Origin: CAYOEZ01 sp964402955 | Lineage (GTDB): Bacteria > Chloroflexota > DTOL01 > DAOUCN01 | Length of the DNA stretch: 14,826 bases | Assembly (NCBI GenBank): GCA_964402955.1 | Contig: CAYOEZ010000115.1 | Location: 1 to 14,826, forward strand | Direction: 5' to 3' | In this document: one piece after another, positions 1 to 6,622 of the stretch | Layout of the letters: each line of letters begins with the position of its first letter | Position numbering within the stretch: position 1 is the stretch's first letter | Position numbers and translations under genes: made by a program | Notes under the pieces: generated by a model | Database searches by the model: none | What the model saw: only the letters and a program-made list of their open reading frames with translations | Told to the model about the DNA's origin: nothing

Positions 1-2
1 TG

Positions 3-413
3 CCGCTCATGCAGGGACTGCTGGCCGGCAAGTTCCGCAGCGCCGCCGATGTGCCCGATACCCGCGCCCGCACCCGTCACTTCTCGTCGCAGCGCGCCAT
101 GACGCGCCACGGCGAAGACGGCGCTGAGGATGAGACGTTTGCCGCCCTGGACAAGATACGCGCCATCTGCGACGGCGCAGGCGTGTCCATGGCCCAGGCC
201 GCGCTGGCATGGGTTCTGCACCAGCCCAATCTGGCCAGCGTCATTGTCGGCCTGCGCAACCCCGATCAGGTGCGCGCCAACATCGCCGCTGCCGACGTTC
301 ACCTGTCGACGGCTGTCCTGCGCGCCCTCGACACTGCCACCGAGCCACTGAAGAAGAAGCTCGGCTCGAACCCCGATATGTGGCAGGCAGGCGAAAAGGC
401 ACGCTACCGCTAG
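3..413 (+). CDS. Aldo/keto reductase family protein, C-terminal part (5' end outside window)
   Basis: This is the last ~136 codons of an NAD(P)H-dependent aldo/keto reductase, and the frame is open to the left edge. The first residues read P-L-M-Q-G-L-L-A-G-K-F, matching the family segment (typically P-L-x-x-G-x-L-T-G-K) near the end of the TIM barrel. Further on, S-M-A-Q-A-A-L-A-W-V-L and then S-V-I-V-G-L-R-N-P-D-Q-V match the late helix and the cofactor-phosphate-binding strand of these enzymes. The catalytic Asp/Tyr/Lys/His residues would lie upstream and cannot be checked. The ATG at 9 is internal and is not a start. The protein ends in a basic tail after an L-K-K-K-L stretch. The substrate is unknown, and there is no obvious link to the formate genes beyond proximity. 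Confidence 0.82.
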   Translation, partial: PLMQGLLAGKFRSAADVPDTRARTRHFSSQRAMTRHGEDGAEDETFAALDKIRAICDGAGVSMAQAALAWVLHQPNLASVIVGLRNPDQVRANIAAADVHLSTAVLRALDTATEPLKKKLGSNPDMWQAGEKARYR

Positions 414-430
414 TCGGTCACTGGTCGGTG

Positions 431-532
431 AACGGGACGCGGATTAGCACGGAAGGGGCGCGGATTGGCGCAGATAGGACAATAAGATCCGCACTGATCC
501 GTGTCCCTTTGCGCGGCAATCCGCGTCCCGTT
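431..532. repeat. ~100-bp imperfect palindrome between convergent genes
   Basis: The outer arms are a perfect 15-bp inverted repeat: AACGGGACGCGGATT at 431-445 and its reverse complement at 518-532. Inside, the two halves still align without gaps at roughly 70% over about 46 bases, and GCGGAT-like units recur. The element fills almost all of the 129-bp gap between the aldo/keto reductase stop (413) and the mobA stop (543). It could act as a bidirectional terminator or be a dispersed palindromic repeat (REP/MITE-like). There is no T-run to support an intrinsic terminator. Confidence 0.7.
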
Positions 533-542
533 GACGGCCCCG

Positions 543-1157
543 CTACTCCACGTCCAGCCCCTGCCGCCGCAGAATACCTTGCGCCCGCTCCAGGTCAGCC
601 GGAGTATTGATGTTGAAAAACGAGAGTAGCTGCGGGTCTATTGCACGCAGATCATTCTCCTCCACCTCAAGCACACGCACATCGGGAAAGAACGAGATGA
701 TGCGTGGCGCGGCTGCGCCGAGCAATTGGCGGCGCATGGCGGGCAGGCAGGCGTCGCCATATACAGCATGCAGCGGCTCGACCTGTCCTGCCAGCACCGG
801 CGCAACTACAGCGTAGTCCGCCGCAACACAGACCAGGTGCGTCAGCAATGGGCGGCTGAGAAACGGCATATCCGCGCCGACGACGACGATGCGCTGGCTG
901 CACGAAACGGCCAGCCCGCTATAGATAGCACCGAGCACGCCCTTCCCCGCAAAGATGTCGGAGACGACGCGTGCCCCTGCATGAGCATGCGTCTGCGACG
1001 TGCTGGTTACAATGATGACCTCGCGGCAGAAGCTGCCCATGAGGTCAACCGTGCGCGCCAACAAGGTTTGTCCCCCGATGCGCAATGCCGTTTTGTCCTT
1101 GCCCAGGCGGCGGCTCTGACCACCCGCGAGAATGACAGCCGAAACATCAAGCTCCAT
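543..1157 (-). CDS. mobA: Molybdenum cofactor guanylyltransferase (MobA family)
   Basis: This 204-residue protein transfers GMP from GTP onto molybdopterin, giving the guanine dinucleotide cofactor used by formate dehydrogenases of the DMSO-reductase family. The N-terminal nucleotide-binding loop L-A-G-G-Q-S-R-R-L-G-K-D-K (residues 10-22) matches the family consensus G-G-x-S-x-R-M-G-x-D-K, with Leu for Met. The metal/nucleotide motif G-A-D-M-P-F-L lies mid-protein. The length is normal for MobA. The start at 1157 is supported by an AAGGAG ribosome-binding site (1163-1168) and by a promoter just upstream. The gene is transcribed away from the formate dehydrogenase operon, from a shared 161-bp region. 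Other NTP-transferase-3 members (MobA-like, MocA) are possible, but cofactor supply for the neighbouring FdhA fits well. Confidence 0.9.
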   Translation of the reverse strand: MELDVSAVILAGGQSRRLGKDKTALRIGGQTLLARTVDLMGSFCREVIIVTSTSQTHAHAGARVVSDIFAGKGVLGAIYSGLAVSCSQRIVVVGADMPFLSRPLLTHLVCVAADYAVVAPVLAGQVEPLHAVYGDACLPAMRRQLLGAAAPRIISFFPDVRVLEVEENDLRAIDPQLLSFFNINTPADLERAQGILRRQGLDVE

Positions 1158-1174
1158 GCGCTCTCCTTGCGCGC

Positions 1175-1203
1175 ATCATAGCACGATTGATGAGCAGTAA
1201 CAA
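1175..1203 (-). promoter_or_regulatory. Predicted sigma70-type promoter of mobA
   Basis: Read on the minus strand, a -35 box TTGTTA (1203-1198) and a -10 box TATGAT (1180-1175, 5 of 6 consensus) are separated by 17 bp. Transcription would begin near 1168, right at the AAGGAG ribosome-binding site, leaving a leader of only about 10 nt. Confidence 0.45.
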
Positions 1204-1206
1204 GCC

Positions 1207-1235
1207 TTGCGCACGGTCACACTTTGTGGTATTCT
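1207..1235 (+). promoter_or_regulatory. Predicted promoter of the formate dehydrogenase operon
   Basis: A weak -35 box TTGCGC (1207-1212) lies 17 bp from the -10 box TATTCT (1230-1235). The -10 box is preceded by TGG (1227-1229), an extended -10 signature that can compensate for a poor -35. Its -35 box is only 3 bp from the mobA -35 box, so the two promoters are back to back. The predicted start near 1242 leaves a leader of about 75 nt before the ATG at 1319. Confidence 0.38.
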
Positions 1236-1241
1236 ACACAC

Positions 1242-1256
1242 CGTTACGTACTAACG
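1242..1256. promoter_or_regulatory. Candidate operator: inverted repeat CGTTA-N5-TAACG
   Basis: Perfect 5-bp arms (CGTTA 1242-1246, TAACG 1252-1256) flank a CGTAC centre. The site sits at the predicted transcription start of the formate dehydrogenase operon, where a bound dimer would block initiation. Size and position suit a dimeric repressor. A 5-bp arm can occur by chance and no regulator can be named. Confidence 0.28.
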
Positions 1257-1318
1257 AGCACATTCCCCCAGCGATCGGCATGGCGCGAGATTCCCACCGC
1301 CTGACCAAGGAGAAGGTG

Positions 1319-1801
1319 ATGACCGAACCAGTTGACCTCAACCCGTTGAATGACTTGCTCGCCGGATTCCCTGCCAACCCATCGGATGTCATCCCAATTC
1401 TCCAGCGCGCACAGGCGATCTACGGCTACCTGCCCCCGGAAGCTCTGCAGCGTGTCAGCGAGCACCTCAATATGTCACTGGGCAAGATTTTTGGCGTGGC
1501 CACGTTTTACGCTCAGTTCTATCTCGAGCGGCGCGGCCGTCACGTCCTCAAGATATGCGATGGCACTGCCTGTCACGTCAAGGGCGCACCCGGATTGATG
1601 AGCGCGGTCAAACACGAATTCGGCGTAGACCCCGGCGAGACGACACCAGACGGCGAGTTCACCGCAGAGCTCGTCTACTGCCTGGGATCGTGCGCACTGG
1701 CGCCGGCCGCCATTCTCGATGGCCAGGTAATGGGTCGCTTACGCCCAGAGCAGCTGCTTCCCCGCCTCAAGAAGTCCACAACCGCTCCAGACGAAGCCTG
1801 A
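1319..1801 (+). CDS. NuoE/HydA-gamma-like [2Fe-2S] diaphorase subunit
   Basis: This 160-residue thioredoxin-fold ferredoxin corresponds to the 24-kDa NuoE subunit of complex I and to the small subunit of NAD-linked hydrogenases and formate dehydrogenases. It carries the electron-tuning [2Fe-2S] cluster beside the FMN subunit. The four ligands are visible as C80-x4-C85 (C-D-G-T-A-C) and C121-x3-C125 (C-L-G-S-C). The N-terminal helical part reads I-L-Q-R-A-Q-A-I-Y-G-Y-L-P, typical of the family, followed by I-F-G-V-A-T-F-Y-A-Q-F. I chose the ATG at 1319 because AAGGAG lies 6 nt upstream (1307-1312). The frame stays open back to 1187, but that extension has no family similarity and would cover the promoter. 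It is followed after 21 nt by the NuoF fusion gene. The absence of other complex I genes indicates a soluble enzyme, not a Nuo complex. Confidence 0.9.
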   Translation: MTEPVDLNPLNDLLAGFPANPSDVIPILQRAQAIYGYLPPEALQRVSEHLNMSLGKIFGVATFYAQFYLERRGRHVLKICDGTACHVKGAPGLMSAVKHEFGVDPGETTPDGEFTAELVYCLGSCALAPAAILDGQVMGRLRPEQLLPRLKKSTTAPDEA

Positions 1802-1822
1802 GTGCTAAGCGAAAGGACAGCA

Positions 1823-4800
1823 ATGAGCATACGTGATCTAGTCGTACCGGCAGAGGCGCTTCAGGTCGTCGGAAATCCCAGCCACCGCCTGGTCGCCGTC
1901 TGCTCCGGCACTGGCTGCGTGTCGTCGGCCAGCGTGGAGGTACGCCAAGCCCTTGCGGAAGAGCTCAGCAGGCGCGGCTTGGCCGGGCAGGTCGAAGTGC
2001 GGCGCACCGGCTGTTTCGGCTGGTGTGCGCAGGGCCCCATCTTGGTCGTCTACCCGGGAGAGGTCTTCTACACCAAGGTGTCTCCAGACGACGTGACGAC
2101 AATTGTGGAAGAGCACCTTATCGGCGGGCAGCCGGTTGACCGGCTGCTCTACTATGATCCAACGCGCAAAGCGCGTGTTGAGACCTGGCACGAGATAGGC
2201 TTCTACAAGAAGCAACAGCGCCTCCTCCTCCAAAACTGCGGCCTGATTGACCCAGAGAGCATCGACCATTACCTTGCCCGGGAAGGCTACAGAGCCTTGC
2301 ACACGGTTCTGAGAGCGATGTCACCCGAGCAAGTAATCGAAGAGGTGATCGCGTCGGGCTTGCGCGGGCGTGGCGGCGGCGGCTTCTCCACTGGCGGCAA
2401 GTGGAAGCTGGCCCGCCAGACGCAGCGCTGGCCGAAGTATGTGATCTGCAACGCCGACGAAGGAGACCCTGGCGCGTTCATGGACCGCTCCCTGCTAGAA
2501 GGCGATCCGCATTCAGTCATCGAGGGCATTATCATCGCGGCCTATGCCATCGGCGCTCGACACGGCTACGTCTACTGCCGCGCAGAATACCCACTGGCTG
2601 TCCGACGGCTGCAGATCGCACTGGAGCAAGCCAGTGAGCGCGGCCTGCTGGGTGAACGCATCCTGGGCAGCGACTTCAGCTTCGACCTCCAGGTCAAAGA
2701 GGGCGCTGGGGCGTTCGTTTGTGGTGAGGAAACGGCCCTGATGGCCTCCATCCAGGGTGATCGCGGCCAGCCTTGGCCCCGCCCTCCCTATCCGGCGGTT
2801 GCGGGGCTGTGGGGCCAACCAAGCAACGTCAACAATGTTAAGAGCTACGCCTACGTACCGCGCATCATCCGCATGGGCGCCGATTGGTTCCGCGGTCTGG
2901 GCACGCCCACCAGCCCGGGCACAGCGGTCTTCGCTCTCACCGGCATGGTCAATAGTGTCGGCCTGATCGAAGTGCCTATGGGCATTACCATCGGCCAGAT
3001 CATTACCGACATCGGCGGAGGCATTCCCGGTGGCCGCCGCTTCAAGGCCGTGCAGACCGGAGGGCCGTTGGGCGGATGCCTGCCGGCGGCCTACATGGAC
3101 ACAGCGGTCGACTTCGACTCCCTGCGCGCCGCCGGCGCGGTGATGGGATCGGGCGGCATGATCGTCGCCGACGAAACGACCTGCATGGTCGAGTTCGCCA
3201 AGTACTTCATGAAGTTCGCCTGCGAAGAGAGCTGCGGCAAATGCCCGCCCTGCCGCATCGGCAGCACGCGCATGCTGGAAATCCTGGAACGCATCACCGC
3301 CGGACACGGCGAGCTTGCCGACCTTGATCTGCTGCGTGAGCTAGCCGAAGGAATGCAGAAAGGCTCGCTGTGTGCGCTGGGGCAACTCGCTCCGTCTCCC
3401 GTTCTCTCTACTCTACGCCATTTCGAGGACGAGTTCCTCACCCACATCAAAGAACAGCGCTGCCCGGCCGGCGCCTGCGAGATGCTCGTGCGCGCTCGCT
3501 GTGTCAGCGACTGCCCCGCTGGAGTGGACGTGCCGGCGTACCTCACGCTCATCGCTCAAGGCAGATACTCCGAGGCGATGGCTGTGCACCGCGAGTCAAA
3601 TCCGTTCCCTCTGATCTGCGGCCGCGTCTGCCCGGCATTCTGCGAGAAGGCCTGCCGCCGCGGCGACATCGACGAAGCGATCGCCATCCGCCACGCCAAA
3701 CGCTTCATGGCCGACCACGAGTTCGACGTGCCCTGGACTCCGCCCAAAATGGACCCGCCCAAGAACGTCAAGGTCGCCGTTGTGGGCGCCGGCCCCTGCG
3801 GGCTGACGGCTGGACTGCGCCTGGCCCAGCACGGCTACAGCGTCACCGTCTTCGAGCGCATGCCCCTGCCCGGCGGCATGTTGACCTATGGCATCCCGGC
3901 CTTCCGCCTGCCGCGTGAGGCGCTCTTCAACGAGATCAATCATATCTGGCGCGCCGGTGTGCAGTTCAGGCCCAACATGGAACTGGGGGCCGACTTCACG
4001 ATCACGAGTCTGAAAGCCGACGGCTACCAGGCAATTGTCCTGACCGTGGGCGCGCACCGCAGCCGGGCGCTCGATATCAAAGGCGAAGAAAAGAAGGGCG
4101 TCTACCAGGGCCTGCAAATGCTGCGTGATATTGCCGTCGGGCAAGTCGCCAGCCTCAAGGGCAAGCGCGTGGTCGTCGTCGGCGGCGGAGATACGGCGAC
4201 GGATGCAGCGCGTTCGGCCTTACGCCTGGGCGCCAGCGAAGTGCATGTGCTCTTCCGCGGCGAGCGTGAGGACATGACCGCCATGCCCGAGGAAGTCGCC
4301 GCGGCTGAAGACGAAGGAGTGCAATTCCACTTCCTGGTGTCGCGTGTCGAAGTCCTGGGCGACGAAGCGGTCACCGGAGTGAAGTTGCAGCGTCAGCGCC
4401 TGGGCGAATTTGACGAAAGCGTGCGGCGTAAGCCCGTCCCCATCCCCGGCACGGTTTTCGACATGCCCTGCGACCTTGTGATTCCCGCCGTCGGCGAAAT
4501 AGCGACCTGGGTCGAGGACGAAACCCTCGGTCTGCACAACAGGGGCACTTTCGCGGTCGGCAAGTCGGCTGAGATCGACGTGTCGGGCGTGTTTGCCGCC
4601 GGCGACGCCGTGACCGGCGCCAGCACTGTCGTTCGCTCCGTGGCGCAGGGCAACCTGGTGGCACAGTCCGTCGACGCCTGGCTGACCACTGGCCAACTGA
4701 CCGAAACCTACGTCAGACCCACGCGCCACGACATCGCGCAGCTCTTCAATCTGGACGACTACGCCGGCGCGCACCGCCCGGCCCCACTTAAGCTGACGCC

Positions 4801-4939
4801 GGAGCAACGCCAGGCGCGCGGCGAGCGCTTCGACGAGCGCGAGTCGGTGTGGGACGAGAAAGTCGTGCAAGAAGAATGCAAACGCTGCCTGCGTTGCGAC
4901 CTGGAATGGCTGCAGCGCACCGGCCAGCCGTTGCCGTAG
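1823..4939 (+). CDS. NuoF-GltD fusion: FMN/NADH diaphorase joined to FAD/NAD(P)H oxidoreductase, iron-sulfur rich
   Basis: This 1038-residue protein has three modules. Residues ~20-100 form a second thioredoxin-like [2Fe-2S] domain (C27, C32, C64, C68). Residues ~110-530 are NuoF: the glycine-rich FMN/NADH loop G-R-G-G-G-G-F-S-T-G-G near 180, the N-A-D-E-G-D-P-G-A-F segment, an SLBB region, and the [4Fe-4S] ligands C471, C474, C477 and C517. Residues ~545-1038 resemble the glutamate synthase small subunit/NfnB: N-terminal cysteines (C547, C552, C560, C564, C599, C603, C607, C611), the FAD motif G655-A-G657-P-C-G660, the pyridine-nucleotide motif G787-G-G789-D-T-A792, the G-V-F-A-A-G-D-A signature and a terminal C1019-x2-C1022-x2-C1025. 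It probably passes electrons between FdhA and NAD(H), with a second nucleotide site on the GltD half. I chose the ATG at 1823 (AAAGGA 5 nt upstream) over a GTG at 1802 that abuts the nuoE-like stop. Confidence 0.9.
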   Translation: MSIRDLVVPAEALQVVGNPSHRLVAVCSGTGCVSSASVEVRQALAEELSRRGLAGQVEVRRTGCFGWCAQGPILVVYPGEVFYTKVSPDDVTTIVEEHLIGGQPVDRLLYYDPTRKARVETWHEIGFYKKQQRLLLQNCGLIDPESIDHYLAREGYRALHTVLRAMSPEQVIEEVIASGLRGRGGGGFSTGGKWKLARQTQRWPKYVICNADEGDPGAFMDRSLLEGDPHSVIEGIIIAAYAIGARHGYVYCRAEYPLAVRRLQIALEQASERGLLGERILGSDFSFDLQVKEGAGAFVCGEETALMASIQGDRGQPWPRPPYPAVAGLWGQPSNVNNVKSYAYVPRIIRMGADWFRGLGTPTSPGTAVFALTGMVNSVGLIEVPMGITIGQIITDIGGGIPGGRRFKAVQTGGPLGGCLPAAYMDTAVDFDSLRAAGAVMGSGGMIVADETTCMVEFAKYFMKFACEESCGKCPPCRIGSTRMLEILERITAGHGELADLDLLRELAEGMQKGSLCALGQLAPSPVLSTLRHFEDEFLTHIKEQRCPAGACEMLVRARCVSDCPAGVDVPAYLTLIAQGRYSEAMAVHRESNPFPLICGRVCPAFCEKACRRGDIDEAIAIRHAKRFMADHEFDVPWTPPKMDPPKNVKVAVVGAGPCGLTAGLRLAQHGYSVTVFERMPLPGGMLTYGIPAFRLPREALFNEINHIWRAGVQFRPNMELGADFTITSLKADGYQAIVLTVGAHRSRALDIKGEEKKGVYQGLQMLRDIAVGQVASLKGKRVVVVGGGDTATDAARSALRLGASEVHVLFRGEREDMTAMPEEVAAAEDEGVQFHFLVSRVEVLGDEAVTGVKLQRQRLGEFDESVRRKPVPIPGTVFDMPCDLVIPAVGEIATWVEDETLGLHNRGTFAVGKSAEIDVSGVFAAGDAVTGASTVVRSVAQGNLVAQSVDAWLTTGQLTETYVRPTRHDIAQLFNLDDYAGAHRPAPLKLTPEQRQARGERFDERESVWDEKVVQEECKRCLRCDLEWLQRTGQPLP

Positions 4940-5080
4940 CGGAGATACGCCCGCTTAAAGCACAAACAGCCCGGTCGAGACCTGTGCCTCGCACCGGCGG
5001 GGACGATTGAGCGAGCTACACTTTGAACCGGCCGGCGGCTGAAGCCAGGTGGCTGGCAAACCGCGGCATCACTCATCCGT

Positions 5081-5110
5081 TTGGAGACAGTGTAGGGCGT
5101 TGCGTATAAA
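5081..5110 (+). promoter_or_regulatory. Candidate promoter for the orphan gene
   Basis: A good -10 box TATAAA (5105-5110) has a partial -35 TTGGAG (5081-5086) 18 bp upstream. It lies in the 195-bp gap after the NuoF-GltD gene and 25 nt before the orphan ATG. The rest of that gap (4940-5080) is GC-rich and shows no gene, terminator or clear repeat. Such a promoter fits an independently expressed inserted gene, and could also drive fdhA. Confidence 0.33.
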
Positions 5111-5134
5111 GGACTGGACAAGGATGTCACACAT

Positions 5135-6544
5135 ATGGAAGTGAAGCTGTTTGAGCACCTGCAGCAGGCAGGCTTGATCAAGCGGAATAGGGTCCAAGAG
5201 AGTAAAGTGCTCAACATGCCGTTCCTTGATATGTTGAATCTCCTGGACTTGGTTACTGCTGATACTTTCGAGCCTATTGACGGATTCCGTCCCTCCACAT
5301 ACACACATTGCGCCTCCATCGGCATGGGAGGAGGGCGTGACGAGTGCTATAGCCGTAGCTGTCGTCTGGAAGCTGCCGATGAACTGGCTCGATTTGCGGC
5401 ACTATACAGCGACCAAGTCATTATTCACAACTATCTGGCCGATTTTGCGCCTTCTTGGGGCCATCCGCCGGAAACCGATTCGACAGACTTCAGGTGTGAC
5501 TTGATTGACGACATCACAATCCTTCTGCATCTTCGCCCACTCATTGAAAGCGGGCGTATGCTAGTGTTCTCGCCTCCAGCGACTACTTGCCCCTATTGTT
5601 ACGCCAAACACCTCTTCGGACCAAAGGCAGACAAGCGTCTGCAATCCGTGATGAGACAATTGGCTAGCGAGCTCTATGAGCAGATGGCGGTTGAACTCTA
5701 CAGAACTGATCTTGGATACGAAGCTTCTTTGGCCATGCCAGAAGGCATCTTCAGGCATCAAAACTATATATGTCAATTTGAGACTCCACCAGAACCCATC
5801 GTTTCGAACCAGGATTACGTGAGGCGGATCGAATCAGGAGAATCACTTCTGATACCCGCACAAGTACGACGCGATCTCGGTCTGCATACAGAACTGGCCG
5901 AAGACGTACTGTGGAGTATCCGATACCAAATGTCTGTTGCTGATGTGATCGGAGCATCGTTTCTTACCTATCGCGACGTGGACCTGCGCGTGTTGTCTCT
6001 CATCTCAAACGATAACGCCCTCGCTCGCCGAAATACAATCGCAGGTAAGTACCTTAAGGCAATAGTTCCATTTGCTGCCGATGTGCCCGCTTCCAAGCTT
6101 CTACTTCTCCGCCAGCGCGAGGGAGAGGCCTTCATACAATTCCGGGCGGCATTCAATACGGCTCTAGCGCAAGTGAGCTCACAGCAGGAGGAATTCACTG
6201 AGGAAGATGCGCAATCGCTTTACTCAGACACAATCGCTCCGGAACTAGCGAGGCTCGAACAAAAGGTGAACGACGCCAAACGGGATCTAGTCAAGATACC
6301 GCTTGCATCTGCCGTCGGAACTATCGCGATCCTCGCATTTGGACTCTACGCCGGGATGGTCCCGTCCGAACTGAAAACAGCAGCAACTGCTTTGGGGCTC
6401 ACCAAGATCATGCACGACACGATCTCAAAAACTGTCGATTCATTGGACTTGGAGAGATCCATTCGGCCCGAGAAATTCTACTTCCTGTGGAAGGTTAGGC
6501 ACTCTGCACGAAGAACAAGACCACAGCACGACGCTGCTCGTTAA
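5135..6544 (+). CDS. Orphan protein of unknown function inserted in the formate dehydrogenase operon
   Basis: I do not recognise this 469-residue protein. The reading frame is long and intact, and AAGGA (5120-5124) stands 10 nt before the ATG. Its DNA is visibly less GC-rich than its neighbours and uses more A/T-ending codons, suggesting recent acquisition. Visible features are scattered cysteines (C59, C71, C76) and a C152-P-Y-C155 pair that could bind metal. A charged, probably coiled-coil stretch (L-A-R-L-E-Q-K-V-N-D-A-K-R-D) leads into a hydrophobic glycine/alanine-rich segment at about 387-408 that could be a membrane or membrane-inserting helix. The tail is basic. There is no signal peptide and no transposase, nuclease or redox-cofactor motif. 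It separates NuoF-GltD from FdhA, which are normally adjacent, so it is more likely cargo than a subunit. No function is assigned. Confidence 0.75.
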   Translation: MEVKLFEHLQQAGLIKRNRVQESKVLNMPFLDMLNLLDLVTADTFEPIDGFRPSTYTHCASIGMGGGRDECYSRSCRLEAADELARFAALYSDQVIIHNYLADFAPSWGHPPETDSTDFRCDLIDDITILLHLRPLIESGRMLVFSPPATTCPYCYAKHLFGPKADKRLQSVMRQLASELYEQMAVELYRTDLGYEASLAMPEGIFRHQNYICQFETPPEPIVSNQDYVRRIESGESLLIPAQVRRDLGLHTELAEDVLWSIRYQMSVADVIGASFLTYRDVDLRVLSLISNDNALARRNTIAGKYLKAIVPFAADVPASKLLLLRQREGEAFIQFRAAFNTALAQVSSQQEEFTEEDAQSLYSDTIAPELARLEQKVNDAKRDLVKIPLASAVGTIAILAFGLYAGMVPSELKTAATALGLTKIMHDTISKTVDSLDLERSIRPEKFYFLWKVRHSARRTRPQHDAAR

Positions 6545-6622
6545 GCTTACCATTTTCAGCCAGGCCGCGCACTCAAGAAACCAGCAGACAGAGCGGACGC
6601 GTACCGATTTGGGAGACATCGA

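Noticed and set aside
1187..1318. N-terminal extension of the NuoE-like protein from an ATG at 1187
   Set aside because: The extra 44 residues have no family similarity and overlap the promoter. The ATG at 1319 has a good ribosome-binding site.
2513..3307. Long minus-strand open frame inside the NuoF-GltD gene
   Set aside because: Antisense shadow of a strongly conserved gene with no recognisable motif.
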